A stretch of 64,000 bases of DNA from Paraglaciecola hydrolytica. GTDB taxonomy: Bacteria; Pseudomonadota; Gammaproteobacteria; Enterobacterales; Alteromonadaceae. Shown piece after piece: positions 1 through 8,396 of the stretch. Each line of letters opens with the position of its first letter. Within the stretch, counting starts at the first letter, position 1. A program made the position numbers and the translations under genes. The notes under the pieces are model-generated. The model saw only the letters and a list, made by a program, of their open reading frames with translations. It was not told the DNA's origin and searched no databases. Location of the stretch: the NCBI RefSeq assembly GCF_001565895.1, contig NZ_LSNE01000003.1, positions 87,896-151,895 on the forward strand. The letters run 5' to 3'.

Positions 1-1272
1 TCTGCAAGACAAAGCTTTCAAGCTTTTTTAGTCGATAAATTATTTGAAAATAAAACCCTTACAGAATCGCTAGAAGTTGTGGACAACATTATTAAGCTAT
101 TCGAAGAAAGCTTTTTGCTAATACACATTATTTCAACAACAGTAGATGATGCCTATAAACTTTTCATGGTTTTAAATGATAGAGGAATTAATTTAACAGA
201 AGGCGAGTTACTAAAAGCACATACCATCGGTAATTTCGATGAAAATAATGCTCATGTCATTCAAATAACTAATGATTGGGATTCTATTCTTGCAAATGAC
301 GCTAGTAGTGTTAGTGACTTTTTACGTTGGATTGTAACAATGCTAACTGGTGAGCACATACCCAATAGCCAAGTTTTGGAGAGGTATAAGCAAGATTATT
401 TAACAAGTAACCTTGCACCTCAAGACATGGCTAATAAAGTTAGATTTATTAAAGAAGCCTGTGAAAAATTAAAGTTGTTATCTGATGCGGAATGGCCATT
501 TGAATCATCAAACAACACAAACCAATTCCATAAGACTAAACTAGACTGGCTAGTAAAAAAACTTAAGCACACTCATTCTATGCCTATGCTTTTGGCTGCA
601 ACATATACGACAGAGGTGGAATTCCAAAAAGTTGTTTCAGAAACATGCAAGTTTTTTATAAGGTACAAAGTTATAAGTAATTTACATGCTGGATTATTTT
701 CCTCACTTTATCCAAACAAAGCGAAGATTATTTATACACAAAGAGATCGTTTCTCAGTTGCATTAATTCAGGAGGCTTTCAGAGATGTAATTGCTTCAAA
801 AGACTCTGAAAATGAATATTTCACAGCAGGTATAGCATCACTTGCTTACAGTAGAAAAGGTGACAATAGGCCACTCAAATATCTAATGATTACAATTCAG
901 GAAAATTGGGATTGGCTCACTAATGAACCCGCATTAGGAGTAAGAAGAAGACTGCATATGGAGGATAAAACTGCCGTATTTGATTTTAAAAATACCTCCA
1001 TTGAGCACTTGTACCCATACTCAGCAAGAGAGGTAGACCGTAACGTAGACCTTGAAGAGGTAAAAAATAGAATTGGAAATTTAGTTATTCTTGACATCAA
1101 CACAAATGCCAGTAACAAAGATAGTCCATTTAGAGATAAAATAGTTAACTTTACAAACTCAGGGATAGGTATTCATGAATTTGTTTTAGAGCATGATGAA
1201 TGGTCACATGAGCAAGTTGAATTACTGCGAAATAAGTACATTGAGTTAAGTGTCAGAGCTTTTTCTTTTTAG
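1..1272 (+). CDS. DUF262/DUF1524 (GmrSD/SspE-like) nuclease, 5' end missing
   Basis: The frame is open from base 1, so the true start lies left of the window; the GTG at 79 is only an internal codon. The visible part carries a DUF1524-type HNH signature near its C-terminus: IEHLYP, then RIGNLVIL, then an N-x-S-x-KDSPFRDK stretch. In the middle is the VLNDRGINLTEGELLKAH segment typical of DUF262 proteins, whose catalytic DGQQR-type motif would be in the missing N-terminus. Family members such as GmrSD and SspE restrict DNA carrying modified bases or phosphorothioates. Lying 11 bases before an Mrr-like gene and opposite dndBCDE, it is plausibly the restriction arm of this dnd locus. That role is inferred; the family assignment is fairly firm. 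Confidence 0.82.
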   Translation, partial: SARQSFQAFLVDKLFENKTLTESLEVVDNIIKLFEESFLLIHIISTTVDDAYKLFMVLNDRGINLTEGELLKAHTIGNFDENNAHVIQITNDWDSILANDASSVSDFLRWIVTMLTGEHIPNSQVLERYKQDYLTSNLAPQDMANKVRFIKEACEKLKLLSDAEWPFESSNNTNQFHKTKLDWLVKKLKHTHSMPMLLAATYTTEVEFQKVVSETCKFFIRYKVISNLHAGLFSSLYPNKAKIIYTQRDRFSVALIQEAFRDVIASKDSENEYFTAGIASLAYSRKGDNRPLKYLMITIQENWDWLTNEPALGVRRRLHMEDKTAVFDFKNTSIEHLYPYSAREVDRNVDLEEVKNRIGNLVILDINTNASNKDSPFRDKIVNFTNSGIGIHEFVLEHDEWSHEQVELLRNKYIELSVRAFSF

Positions 1273-1283
1273 GAGCTTTATTT

Positions 1284-2699
1284 GTGGAAACAAGCGTCCG
1301 AGAAATCGAAGAGTATTCAAAAAAACTTGGATTTGAGTGCCACCACTCTGAAAACCGCCTGAGGATTTCGAATGACCAAACCGCATTTTTTTTGCATATG
1401 GAGATTAAGAATAAGAATAAAATATATATCTACTGTTCAGTGAGGCTTTCTTCTTGGCAAGTTATAGATGAAAGGACTGACTTTCACGAAATTTTATCTA
1501 TTCTTTTTGCAAGTTTCGTTAGAACTAATAAACCTTATTGGAATAGTACATTTGCTGATATGGAGCATCCTGTAATTGATGCGCCAACGGAAATATACTT
1601 GCGACAAATAGTCTTCACACAACCTTACAATGGTGAAAATAGTTTTGTTGTTTTTAACCTCGCCAAAACAAAAGAGTTAATAACATTATTGTATTCATTT
1701 AATTACCTAACAAGACATTTTATAGGATTTGATCATTCTAGTGAAAGGAGATTTGTTCTTCCATGTTTAGAGTTAAGTTGGGAGTTGGAGCTGAAAAAAG
1801 CATTCGGAGCACAAGGAGATCTTTGGCAAGCCAATACTAGGGTTAATCCCGATTGGTTTCACTACATTAATGTAGGAAAGGGAATCTCAATGATAAAATC
1901 AGAAAGTGTTTCTTATGCACTCAAATTGTTTATTTCGAAAATAGGGAAGCATAGATACATTAGGTATGAGAAGTTTGATTTAGTTTTTAATAAAAACAAT
2001 CAAAATGTTCAAGTTAGAAAACTAGTAATAGATGGCTATAAAGCCTTAAATTCATTTGAGACTTCAGGAAAATTTTTCAAGCTAATACTTGATGGCTGCA
2101 TAATTCTCGTAAAAAGTAATTTAATTTATATTTGCTATACGCCTACAGGACAAAATGCTGTTGAATATGTAAAAAGAGAAATAATTCATAGGAGGAGACT
2201 TGAGAATAAATATTTATTCAGAGAAAAAGCATATAGCTGGAATAAGCATTGTAACCCTGCTCTATTCGAAGATTTCTGCTTAAGCATTTTAAGAATACTA
2301 CCTCAGACTGAATCAGTAAGAAAGGCTAGCCCATTAAATGAACCAGATGAAGGTATGGATATAATTTGGGAAATAAAAAGTATTTCACCAAAAGTTTTGG
2401 GTGAAAATATCTCCCCGTTTATTACAGAAAGAATTGTTGTTCAATGTAAAGCGGCCGCTAAGCCAATTGGTAAAGGCCTAATTACTGACGTCAGCGACAC
2501 AATAGAATATCATAACGCTTCTGGTTACCACTTAATGACTTCAGCACCCTCTATAACAAGGACGTTGAGGAATTATTTGATTAGGAAAAAAGATAGGGGT
2601 TTCAAGATAGATTGGTGGTCATCAATAGAAATTGAAGAATTGGTGGATAAACACCCACAATTATTATCTGGTTACGAATCCATTTTACAAATGATTTAA
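1284..2699 (+). CDS. Mrr-like restriction endonuclease
   Basis: A 471-residue protein. About 320 N-terminal residues are unrecognised. The last ~145 look like an Mrr-type (PD-(D/E)xK) nuclease: NPALFEDFCLSIL, then DEGMDIIW, then VVQCKAA about 30 residues later, and a helix with YHLMTSAPS. The D and QxK residues are the expected catalytic set. The start is a GTG preceded by AGGAGC at 1271-1276, which overlaps the stop of the upstream DUF262 gene, so the two are probably translated together. Mrr-family enzymes cut modified DNA, and the position beside dndBCDE suggests a phosphorothioate-linked restriction role (inference). No DndF, DndG or DndH homologue is seen in the window. Confidence 0.75.
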   Translation: METSVREIEEYSKKLGFECHHSENRLRISNDQTAFFLHMEIKNKNKIYIYCSVRLSSWQVIDERTDFHEILSILFASFVRTNKPYWNSTFADMEHPVIDAPTEIYLRQIVFTQPYNGENSFVVFNLAKTKELITLLYSFNYLTRHFIGFDHSSERRFVLPCLELSWELELKKAFGAQGDLWQANTRVNPDWFHYINVGKGISMIKSESVSYALKLFISKIGKHRYIRYEKFDLVFNKNNQNVQVRKLVIDGYKALNSFETSGKFFKLILDGCIILVKSNLIYICYTPTGQNAVEYVKREIIHRRRLENKYLFREKAYSWNKHCNPALFEDFCLSILRILPQTESVRKASPLNEPDEGMDIIWEIKSISPKVLGENISPFITERIVVQCKAAAKPIGKGLITDVSDTIEYHNASGYHLMTSAPSITRTLRNYLIRKKDRGFKIDWWSSIEIEELVDKHPQLLSGYESILQMI

Positions 2700-2706
2700 C
2701 TACAAC

Positions 2707-2742
2707 AACTTCACTGATGTATTACTGTTAATTCAGCGAAGT
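2707..2742. terminator. Imperfect hairpin between convergent genes
   Basis: The 42-base gap between the Mrr-like gene and dndE contains ACTTCACTGA (2708-2717) facing TCAGCGAAGT (2733-2742), an inverted repeat with one mismatch and a 15-base loop. It could end transcription from both sides, but there is no T-tract, so this is a weak call. Confidence 0.35.
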
Positions 2743-3095
2743 CATTGAAGAGAATCAAGTAAACTTGAAAGCGACTTATGATTTCTTAATGCCCCAATCC
2801 CATGCTCAACATGACTTGCCCAAGCTGTTTGCAATTCCTTCCCATCAAGTTCTGGATATTTCTGTTTCAACAATAACTCGGTAACCAACTGGGTTTTACC
2901 TAACCAAGTAAATTTATCTAATGTTAGGCTGCCATCAAGCTTGTATGAAATGTTTGGTTGGTAATAGTAATCTGACTCAATTGAACGAAAAAATGCGATA
3001 CGGGCTGATACATTGGGTGTAATACCTGTGCTTGCTTTAAGTTTTTTCAACTGCTCTTCAACGGTTTTATTTAGCTGCATTCGATTGGGTAACAT
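2742..3095 (-). CDS. dndE: DNA sulfur modification protein DndE
   Basis: 117 residues, the usual DndE size. The sequence begins MLPNRMQLNKTVEEQLKKLKA and has the family's helical pattern with a C-terminal SHVEHGIGALRNH segment. DndE is a small helical protein that binds nicked DNA during phosphorothioation of the DNA backbone. Its ATG overlaps the dndD stop by one base (TAATG), indicating translational coupling. It is the last gene of the dndBCDE string. A DndA desulfurase is absent from the window; a chromosomal IscS usually substitutes. Confidence 0.9.
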   Translation of the reverse strand: MLPNRMQLNKTVEEQLKKLKASTGITPNVSARIAFFRSIESDYYYQPNISYKLDGSLTLDKFTWLGKTQLVTELLLKQKYPELDGKELQTAWASHVEHGIGALRNHKSLSSLLDSLQ

Positions 3096-5095
3096 TATAC
3101 TAGCTCCTTATATACGACTTGATGGGAGGTCTTCCAAAAGTACCCTTCGGTTAAAGTCGAACACTTGGTTTGTTGATCAAACTTTATTTCAAATGCGTGC
3201 GAAATATTATTTTCCATGGCGCCAAAGAAGTCTTCATCCACCTCAGTATCGGTTGATAGCAAAATGACTTGCTCTCCCGCTTCTGGAAAATAGTGCTTAA
3301 CAAGCTTGTCTCGGTGTTTAGAGTCTAATCGGCCTAACGGTGTATCTATTACTACGGGTAATACTTTACCTGATAACTTGCCTAATGCTTCAAGTATGGC
3401 AAAAGCGAATATTTGTTTTTCACCCGCAGACATTGATTTTCGATTTATCGCTAAGCCATCAGAATCAACCAAAGTGACATCAAATGTTGCAGAGTCAATT
3501 TTAGCAGAGAGCTTAAGGTCTTCTTTACGGGCTAGTTTACGATAAGACTGAGCAAATAAATCTTCTAGCTGGCTAACACGCATTTGGGTCAATCTTGCTG
3601 AAAACTCATTTAATACATTAGTGGTGGCATCAACTCGCTCAACAGCTTTTGATATTGATGCGTCTGTTTTTTGATTGGTGTAGAGTTTTTCGAGCTTTTT
3701 AGCTAATTCAAGTGCTTTAGTCATAAAGTTTTTGGCTTTAACTAAATGATGGCCATAGTCTGTTTTTAGCTTGTGCTTTTGTGTATCCAACTTCCTTAAG
3801 TTAGCGAAAAGATCAGCGAGCTCTTCTTCATCTGGCGCTCGCTGAATATTGATTGAGACAGACTCTAGTGCTTGCTCAGTTGCAATCAACTCTTCAGTCA
3901 ATGCGTTGCAATGTGACTTTGCATTCGCAGCATCTAGCATCTGGGTTTGAATTAAATTGAGATCTGTCAGCGAGATATCTAAGTTTACGTCTTTAGATAA
4001 AGGAGTATTTATTGCATTAAAATACTGGCGAATAGTCGTGAGTAACTCATCCGCATTGTCTTTAAATTGCGCTGAGATTACGTTTTCTAAACCTGACAAA
4101 CTCTGATTTAACTTATTAGCAAACGCATTTGAGTCTTTTACTTCTTGCTCAGCTGTGAGTGCATTGATTAAGCCAGCCATTGCATTGGGAGCCAAGGCCA
4201 TGGGGAATGACCCATCAAGCTCATGGAGTAACTTAGATTCGAGTATTGCTTTTCGCTTTATTAGCTCATCAGCCTTATTTTTTTCGGCATTTTTAGTTTT
4301 TGCCCAAGCACCACCGCGATCCTGTATTTTTTGCTCGGCTTCACGCACTTGGGATTCCAGCACTATTAGCTGCCGCTTTATTTTGTCTTCACTTTCTCGC
4401 TCTTTATTAGCGAACACCAAACATTCACTCTTTTCATATTCCAGCTGTTCAATTAATTTGATCGTTTTTGTATCAGCCGTTTTTTGGCTTATCTGTTTAA
4501 TATAAACGTCTAAGTCGTCTGACAAGCGGTTGATCACATCAATACCTAGCAACTTTTGCACGGCTTCTTTTAAATAAGAGCCTGTATCGTCTTCGGCTAA
4601 TTCGGCAATTTTTTCGCCGTCAAAAAAGAATAGATCACCAATACCCGGAGGCACTAATTCATGTAAAAAGCTTTGCACTTGCTCAGTAGTAAGTGACTTT
4701 TCGCATTCATCATTTTTGAAAAGCACCAAAGATTCATCGCTGCTAATTGACCAACTTCTTTCTAATCGATAGGTACTGTGCTGGCCTTGATGGGTGTGAC
4801 TAAAAGCTAAACTGATTTTTGCCACAGGTGTAGCTTGTTCTTTTACAGCTTTATTATTGATTTGCTGAGCAAGATAGTCTTGAAATTCCTTTTTAGATAC
4901 AACATTACCAATGGCTTTTTTACCCAACAATGCAAGCCGGATAGCACTTAGTATTGACGTTTTACCTGCGCCATTTAACCCACCAAATAAAATGACAGGC
5001 TTAGATGATAAACTATCTCGCTTGGGAGCCAATTCGATTGTATGTAAACCGTTAAAAACGCGAAAGTTTTCTAATGACAGGGTTTTAAAAATCAT
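3095..5095 (-). CDS. dndD: DNA sulfur modification ATPase DndD
   Basis: 666 residues with an SMC/SbcC-like ABC ATPase layout. The N-terminal Walker A is GGLNGAGKTS (about residues 38-47). Long coiled-coil arms occupy roughly 180-520. A C-terminal signature MSAGEKQIFAFA is followed by Walker B VLPVVIDTPLGRLDS. DndD supplies ATP hydrolysis, probably to open or nick DNA for sulfur insertion with DndC and DndE. The start overlaps the dndC stop by one base. Length and motif order match the dnd-specific family rather than generic RecF or SbcC. Confidence 0.94.
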   Translation of the reverse strand: MIFKTLSLENFRVFNGLHTIELAPKRDSLSSKPVILFGGLNGAGKTSILSAIRLALLGKKAIGNVVSKKEFQDYLAQQINNKAVKEQATPVAKISLAFSHTHQGQHSTYRLERSWSISSDESLVLFKNDECEKSLTTEQVQSFLHELVPPGIGDLFFFDGEKIAELAEDDTGSYLKEAVQKLLGIDVINRLSDDLDVYIKQISQKTADTKTIKLIEQLEYEKSECLVFANKERESEDKIKRQLIVLESQVREAEQKIQDRGGAWAKTKNAEKNKADELIKRKAILESKLLHELDGSFPMALAPNAMAGLINALTAEQEVKDSNAFANKLNQSLSGLENVISAQFKDNADELLTTIRQYFNAINTPLSKDVNLDISLTDLNLIQTQMLDAANAKSHCNALTEELIATEQALESVSINIQRAPDEEELADLFANLRKLDTQKHKLKTDYGHHLVKAKNFMTKALELAKKLEKLYTNQKTDASISKAVERVDATTNVLNEFSARLTQMRVSQLEDLFAQSYRKLARKEDLKLSAKIDSATFDVTLVDSDGLAINRKSMSAGEKQIFAFAILEALGKLSGKVLPVVIDTPLGRLDSKHRDKLVKHYFPEAGEQVILLSTDTEVDEDFFGAMENNISHAFEIKFDQQTKCSTLTEGYFWKTSHQVVYKELV

Positions 5096-6720
5096 TACAA
5101 CCCTTCCTTTTCAAGCAGTTTATTAAGTTGTTCTAGTTCTTCTGCTATTGAAATCACTTCTTTTGATTGACGCATTTGATTCTGACGACTTTCTAAATTT
5201 TTCTCGATAATCTCTTCTGCCGATTCCCAGTCTTGCTGTACTAGCCGACCTATTTTATTAAAAATACCAGTACGTCGAGATAAACCACTCAATGAGGTTT
5301 CAAGATCAATCAGCTTTTTAATCATTTGTGGCGCAACGGCATACTTAGGCGAAATTTCATTTAGTAAAACAGCCTCTTCATGGCTGAATTGGTTTGTGTC
5401 ATCAACACTCCAATCTAAATCGAAACCAAATACCTCGTTGAAGATTTTTGGTAGAGTGTCTTCCCAATCAGGCTCGTTTGGATCGTTTAGCCATTCGTGG
5501 CGCACTGCGTGAAGCTCTGGCACAGTGATCAATTCAATTTCTTTGCTTACTTCACTCAATTGCTTTTGTGTTTCAAGCAACTCTTTTAAAAATTGCTGCC
5601 TAAAACTTAATAAATAGGGACCATAGGTATAGCCCTCAGTCATTTCTTTTTTACCGTCGATAGTGAGGGTTTTAAAAGCCATTCGTCCATCTCGGCGAAT
5701 GTGACTGCGGTACTTACCTTTATCTTCAATAATGGTGGTTTCAGCTAACTTGTTACGTAAGTCGAGCAAGGGCTTCATCCATTCTTCACCGTTTTGTACC
5801 AAACTTTCCATTGCTCTGTCTTTAGTGACTACGGTACAAGTCCAGCAACCAAAGCGTGAATTCCCACACGAGGGCGTAGTTTCGTCAATCACCATTGGGC
5901 ACTCACCTTGGCCAGACGAATCTTTATATAAATTCCACAGAATGAGGTTTTTGCCTCCCCAAGGGTTTTCCCATTCTAGCTCGTATTTATCAAACCATTT
6001 GTTTCTGATGCCACTTGGCGTTTCTTCACTCTTAAGGTGGCACAAACGCAAAATTTTCCAAACATCATCCACATGCCACATATCAATTGGGGTATAGATA
6101 AAAGCATTGGATAATGTAGTGTGCTTAGCTAAGACTGTGCCGTCTATTTTATGCTTAGCGATGACTTGTGCTCGTGATGCGCTTTCTTGTGAGCGTGAGC
6201 CTAATACAACAATTACTTCATCGTATTGGCTGACTTTATCAGTAATGAAGCTGCTGACAGGATCGATTTTCATTCGCTCTGTACACCATCTAAAGCTTCT
6301 AGTGGGTGCTGGATAACCCTTACCTAGCAAATTAGCCCAAAACGTTTCATTCGTTTTAGGCACCACTTTGTGCGAAGTAATAGGTAGTTTGTCTCGTTTA
6401 GCGCCACGCTCGATCGCCTCTAACGAATTATTGACGTGATTAACGACGATAGGCGTTTCAACTAATGTGTCGGATGCAACAACAAAAACGGGTTTATGCC
6501 TATCTTCTGGCTTTAACCCCAACAAAGCTAAATAGACTAATGCCATCACAGCAGACGAGTCTTTTCCTCCACTATAGCCAATAACCCACGGGCGTTTATC
6601 AGACAAATAGACTCGTTGAGTATCGGCAATATATTCACTTAGAAAGCGACCAGAAAATTCTTCATTTTCTATAAAATCGACGTAGTCTTCGTCAATATCG
6701 TGTTTATTTAATAACATCAT
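5095..6720 (-). CDS. dndC: DNA phosphorothioation sulfurtransferase DndC
   Basis: 541 residues of the PAPS-reductase/PP-loop family. The P-loop VIGYSGGKDSSAVMAL lies near residues 46-61, and a cysteine-rich CGNSRFGCWTC segment near the middle is the expected iron-sulfur ligand region. DndC adenylates DNA and transfers sulfur delivered by a cysteine desulfurase to the backbone phosphate. The N-terminus overlaps dndB (ATGATG; the second ATG at 6717 is equally possible). Full length for the family and no damage seen. Confidence 0.95.
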   Translation of the reverse strand: MMLLNKHDIDEDYVDFIENEEFSGRFLSEYIADTQRVYLSDKRPWVIGYSGGKDSSAVMALVYLALLGLKPEDRHKPVFVVASDTLVETPIVVNHVNNSLEAIERGAKRDKLPITSHKVVPKTNETFWANLLGKGYPAPTRSFRWCTERMKIDPVSSFITDKVSQYDEVIVVLGSRSQESASRAQVIAKHKIDGTVLAKHTTLSNAFIYTPIDMWHVDDVWKILRLCHLKSEETPSGIRNKWFDKYELEWENPWGGKNLILWNLYKDSSGQGECPMVIDETTPSCGNSRFGCWTCTVVTKDRAMESLVQNGEEWMKPLLDLRNKLAETTIIEDKGKYRSHIRRDGRMAFKTLTIDGKKEMTEGYTYGPYLLSFRQQFLKELLETQKQLSEVSKEIELITVPELHAVRHEWLNDPNEPDWEDTLPKIFNEVFGFDLDWSVDDTNQFSHEEAVLLNEISPKYAVAPQMIKKLIDLETSLSGLSRRTGIFNKIGRLVQQDWESAEEIIEKNLESRQNQMRQSKEVISIAEELEQLNKLLEKEGL

Positions 6721-7802
6721 GCGTTTAGTAATTCTTTTTCTTTGATTAGCTCTTCTTCCGAAATAGGAAGCGCTATTTGTCGTTTAATTTCGATTGCGGT
6801 CAAAAATATATTAGATGTGGCTTTGGATAAACGACCATGCTGCATTGCACGGTTTGACCACGCAGCATTGGATTTAAGCCAATTGATGCTTTTGAGGCCT
6901 TCAAATTTATCAGCTTGGGCCGTTGGATTTAACTCTGATATTTCTTTACCGACGATGGCTAATGCTTGTAATCCAATACCGTGAGCTGTAATAAATTCTT
7001 GTCTAAATTCAGCAGATGATAAGGTTTTTGCTTGTACTTGCTGCCATTCAAGCATGTGTTGGTTTAATCTATTCCAGAAATCAACCGCTTGTTTTTGCTC
7101 AACATCGCTGAATCCATCTTTAGGCCCTTTCCCGAATAAGGCACGCGTGGCTTGCTTGATACCACTCAATGTGAAAATTTTACTACTTCTTACTGAAATT
7201 GTAGAACGTTCAAATTCTGTTAATCCTATGAACGGCTTGGCATTCATTGAAAGGTATCGAGCTAATTCAGAAGCTTGGTCTCTGTGATCATACAACGTGC
7301 CTAATGAGGAACTTGGTCTAACAGCATATTTGTTTAAATCAGCAAACATTTGTTGGCTACGTTTAAGGCCTTCGTCTACGAAAAATAAAACAGCAATATT
7401 ATCTTGGCCTAACTCAGGACTTTCTTTTATCGCTTCTTCAATTGCCGCTCGACGATGCTGACCATCGTTTATTAACATATGCGCATCCATTGGAACTCGT
7501 AATGTACCAAGGTTGTTCATGCTCTCCGTTTCTATAAACTCTACGTCAGAACCCACTGATGCTGTTAGCGCAGAAAAAACGTAGTCCTTTGGTGAGTCAA
7601 GTAAATAGCGCGTCATCTCGGGTATACGACTTTTGTTTAAAGTACGTTGAGCACGTAACTCAACTGGCACTTCTTCTTCGTCATACATAAATATCTTAGG
7701 AATAATACGTAAAGGGCATGTCGCAATATAGAATGGTTTTCCTGCTTGAATCGCCCTAATAGCGGGGAAAGAATAGCAATAATTGCTATCAAACTTATCC
7801 AT
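6717..7802 (-). CDS. dndB: DndB, DGQHR-domain regulator of the dnd operon
   Basis: 361 residues with the family-defining DGQHRRAAIEEA motif near residue 113, preceded by a MDAHMLIN strand. DndB is not needed for sulfur insertion; it is known as a transcriptional regulator of dnd genes and affects modification frequency. It is first in dndBCDE, and a strong palindrome lies directly upstream at 7820-7848, which is a natural candidate for its own binding site. The stop overlaps the dndC start. Confidence 0.92.
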   Translation of the reverse strand: MDKFDSNYCYSFPAIRAIQAGKPFYIATCPLRIIPKIFMYDEEEVPVELRAQRTLNKSRIPEMTRYLLDSPKDYVFSALTASVGSDVEFIETESMNNLGTLRVPMDAHMLINDGQHRRAAIEEAIKESPELGQDNIAVLFFVDEGLKRSQQMFADLNKYAVRPSSSLGTLYDHRDQASELARYLSMNAKPFIGLTEFERSTISVRSSKIFTLSGIKQATRALFGKGPKDGFSDVEQKQAVDFWNRLNQHMLEWQQVQAKTLSSAEFRQEFITAHGIGLQALAIVGKEISELNPTAQADKFEGLKSINWLKSNAAWSNRAMQHGRLSKATSNIFLTAIEIKRQIALPISEEELIKEKELLNA

Positions 7803-7819
7803 CGGTAATAATCCAAATC

Positions 7820-7848
7820 ACGTAAATGTACGTAATATTATTGCGTAC
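7820..7848. promoter_or_regulatory. Palindromic operator candidate upstream of dndB
   Basis: The 122-base gap before dndB holds two overlapping dyads: ACGTA-N4-TACGT at 7820-7833, and a 21-bp near-perfect palindrome at 7828-7848 with outer arms GTACG and CGTAC and a single mismatched pair. It starts 18 bases upstream of the dndB ATG, a position suited to repression. DndB homologues are reported regulators; binding here is inferred. Confidence 0.55.
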
Positions 7849-7924
7849 AAAAGCAATTCTGAACAGAAAAATTACACTTTAATTCTTATTTTTTAAGTAC
7901 CTATTAATCAGGCTTTGACTTCGT

Positions 7925-8362
7925 TTATTCACTATTTTGTACACACACGTCATCTAATTCATATGCCAGCTTAGTGGCTATTCTACAGGTCACATCAATG
8001 AAAGGTAAGGCATATTGTCCACCAGTAACTCTATATTCAAGCCGTTTTTCTGCATAATCGAAACTAAGTAGTTGAATCACACCTCTTTCAATATCCTGTA
8101 TTTCGATTTCGTTTGCCAATCCCTGATCATATGATTCAGCCAGCAATAAACGTAAATCGTGGCCAAATTTTTTTGATCTGAGTTGTTTGATTGATATACC
8201 AGAATGAAGCAAGTAAGCCTTTAATGACAATTCGATTGAACGACCTAATAGAAAGTAAGAGGGTAAAGACACACTATCCGATTTGTTTAGCACAAGATTT
8301 GCTGCTAGTAAAAACTCCTTCGCACTATCTAAAAAGCCTTTACTTGTTTCACCAATATGCAT
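7925..8362 (-). CDS. HEPN-like domain protein in dnd locus
   Basis: About 145 residues. The helical pattern with LLGRSIELSLKAYLLHSGIS followed by KKFGHDLRLLLAES resembles the HEPN superfamily, which is common in toxin and defence nucleases. The canonical RxxxxH RNase motif is not obvious, so it may be a non-catalytic member. The ATG at 8362 is preferred over the upstream TTG at 8365; GAGG lies about 10 bases upstream. It sits between the methyltransferase-like gene and dndB on the same strand. Function unknown; the HEPN call rests on general pattern only. Confidence 0.55.
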   Translation of the reverse strand: MHIGETSKGFLDSAKEFLLAANLVLNKSDSVSLPSYFLLGRSIELSLKAYLLHSGISIKQLRSKKFGHDLRLLLAESYDQGLANEIEIQDIERGVIQLLSFDYAEKRLEYRVTGGQYALPFIDVTCRIATKLAYELDDVCVQNSE

Positions 8363-8396
8363 CAAAATTCTGCCTCTATCGTTTTCTAACGGTTCG

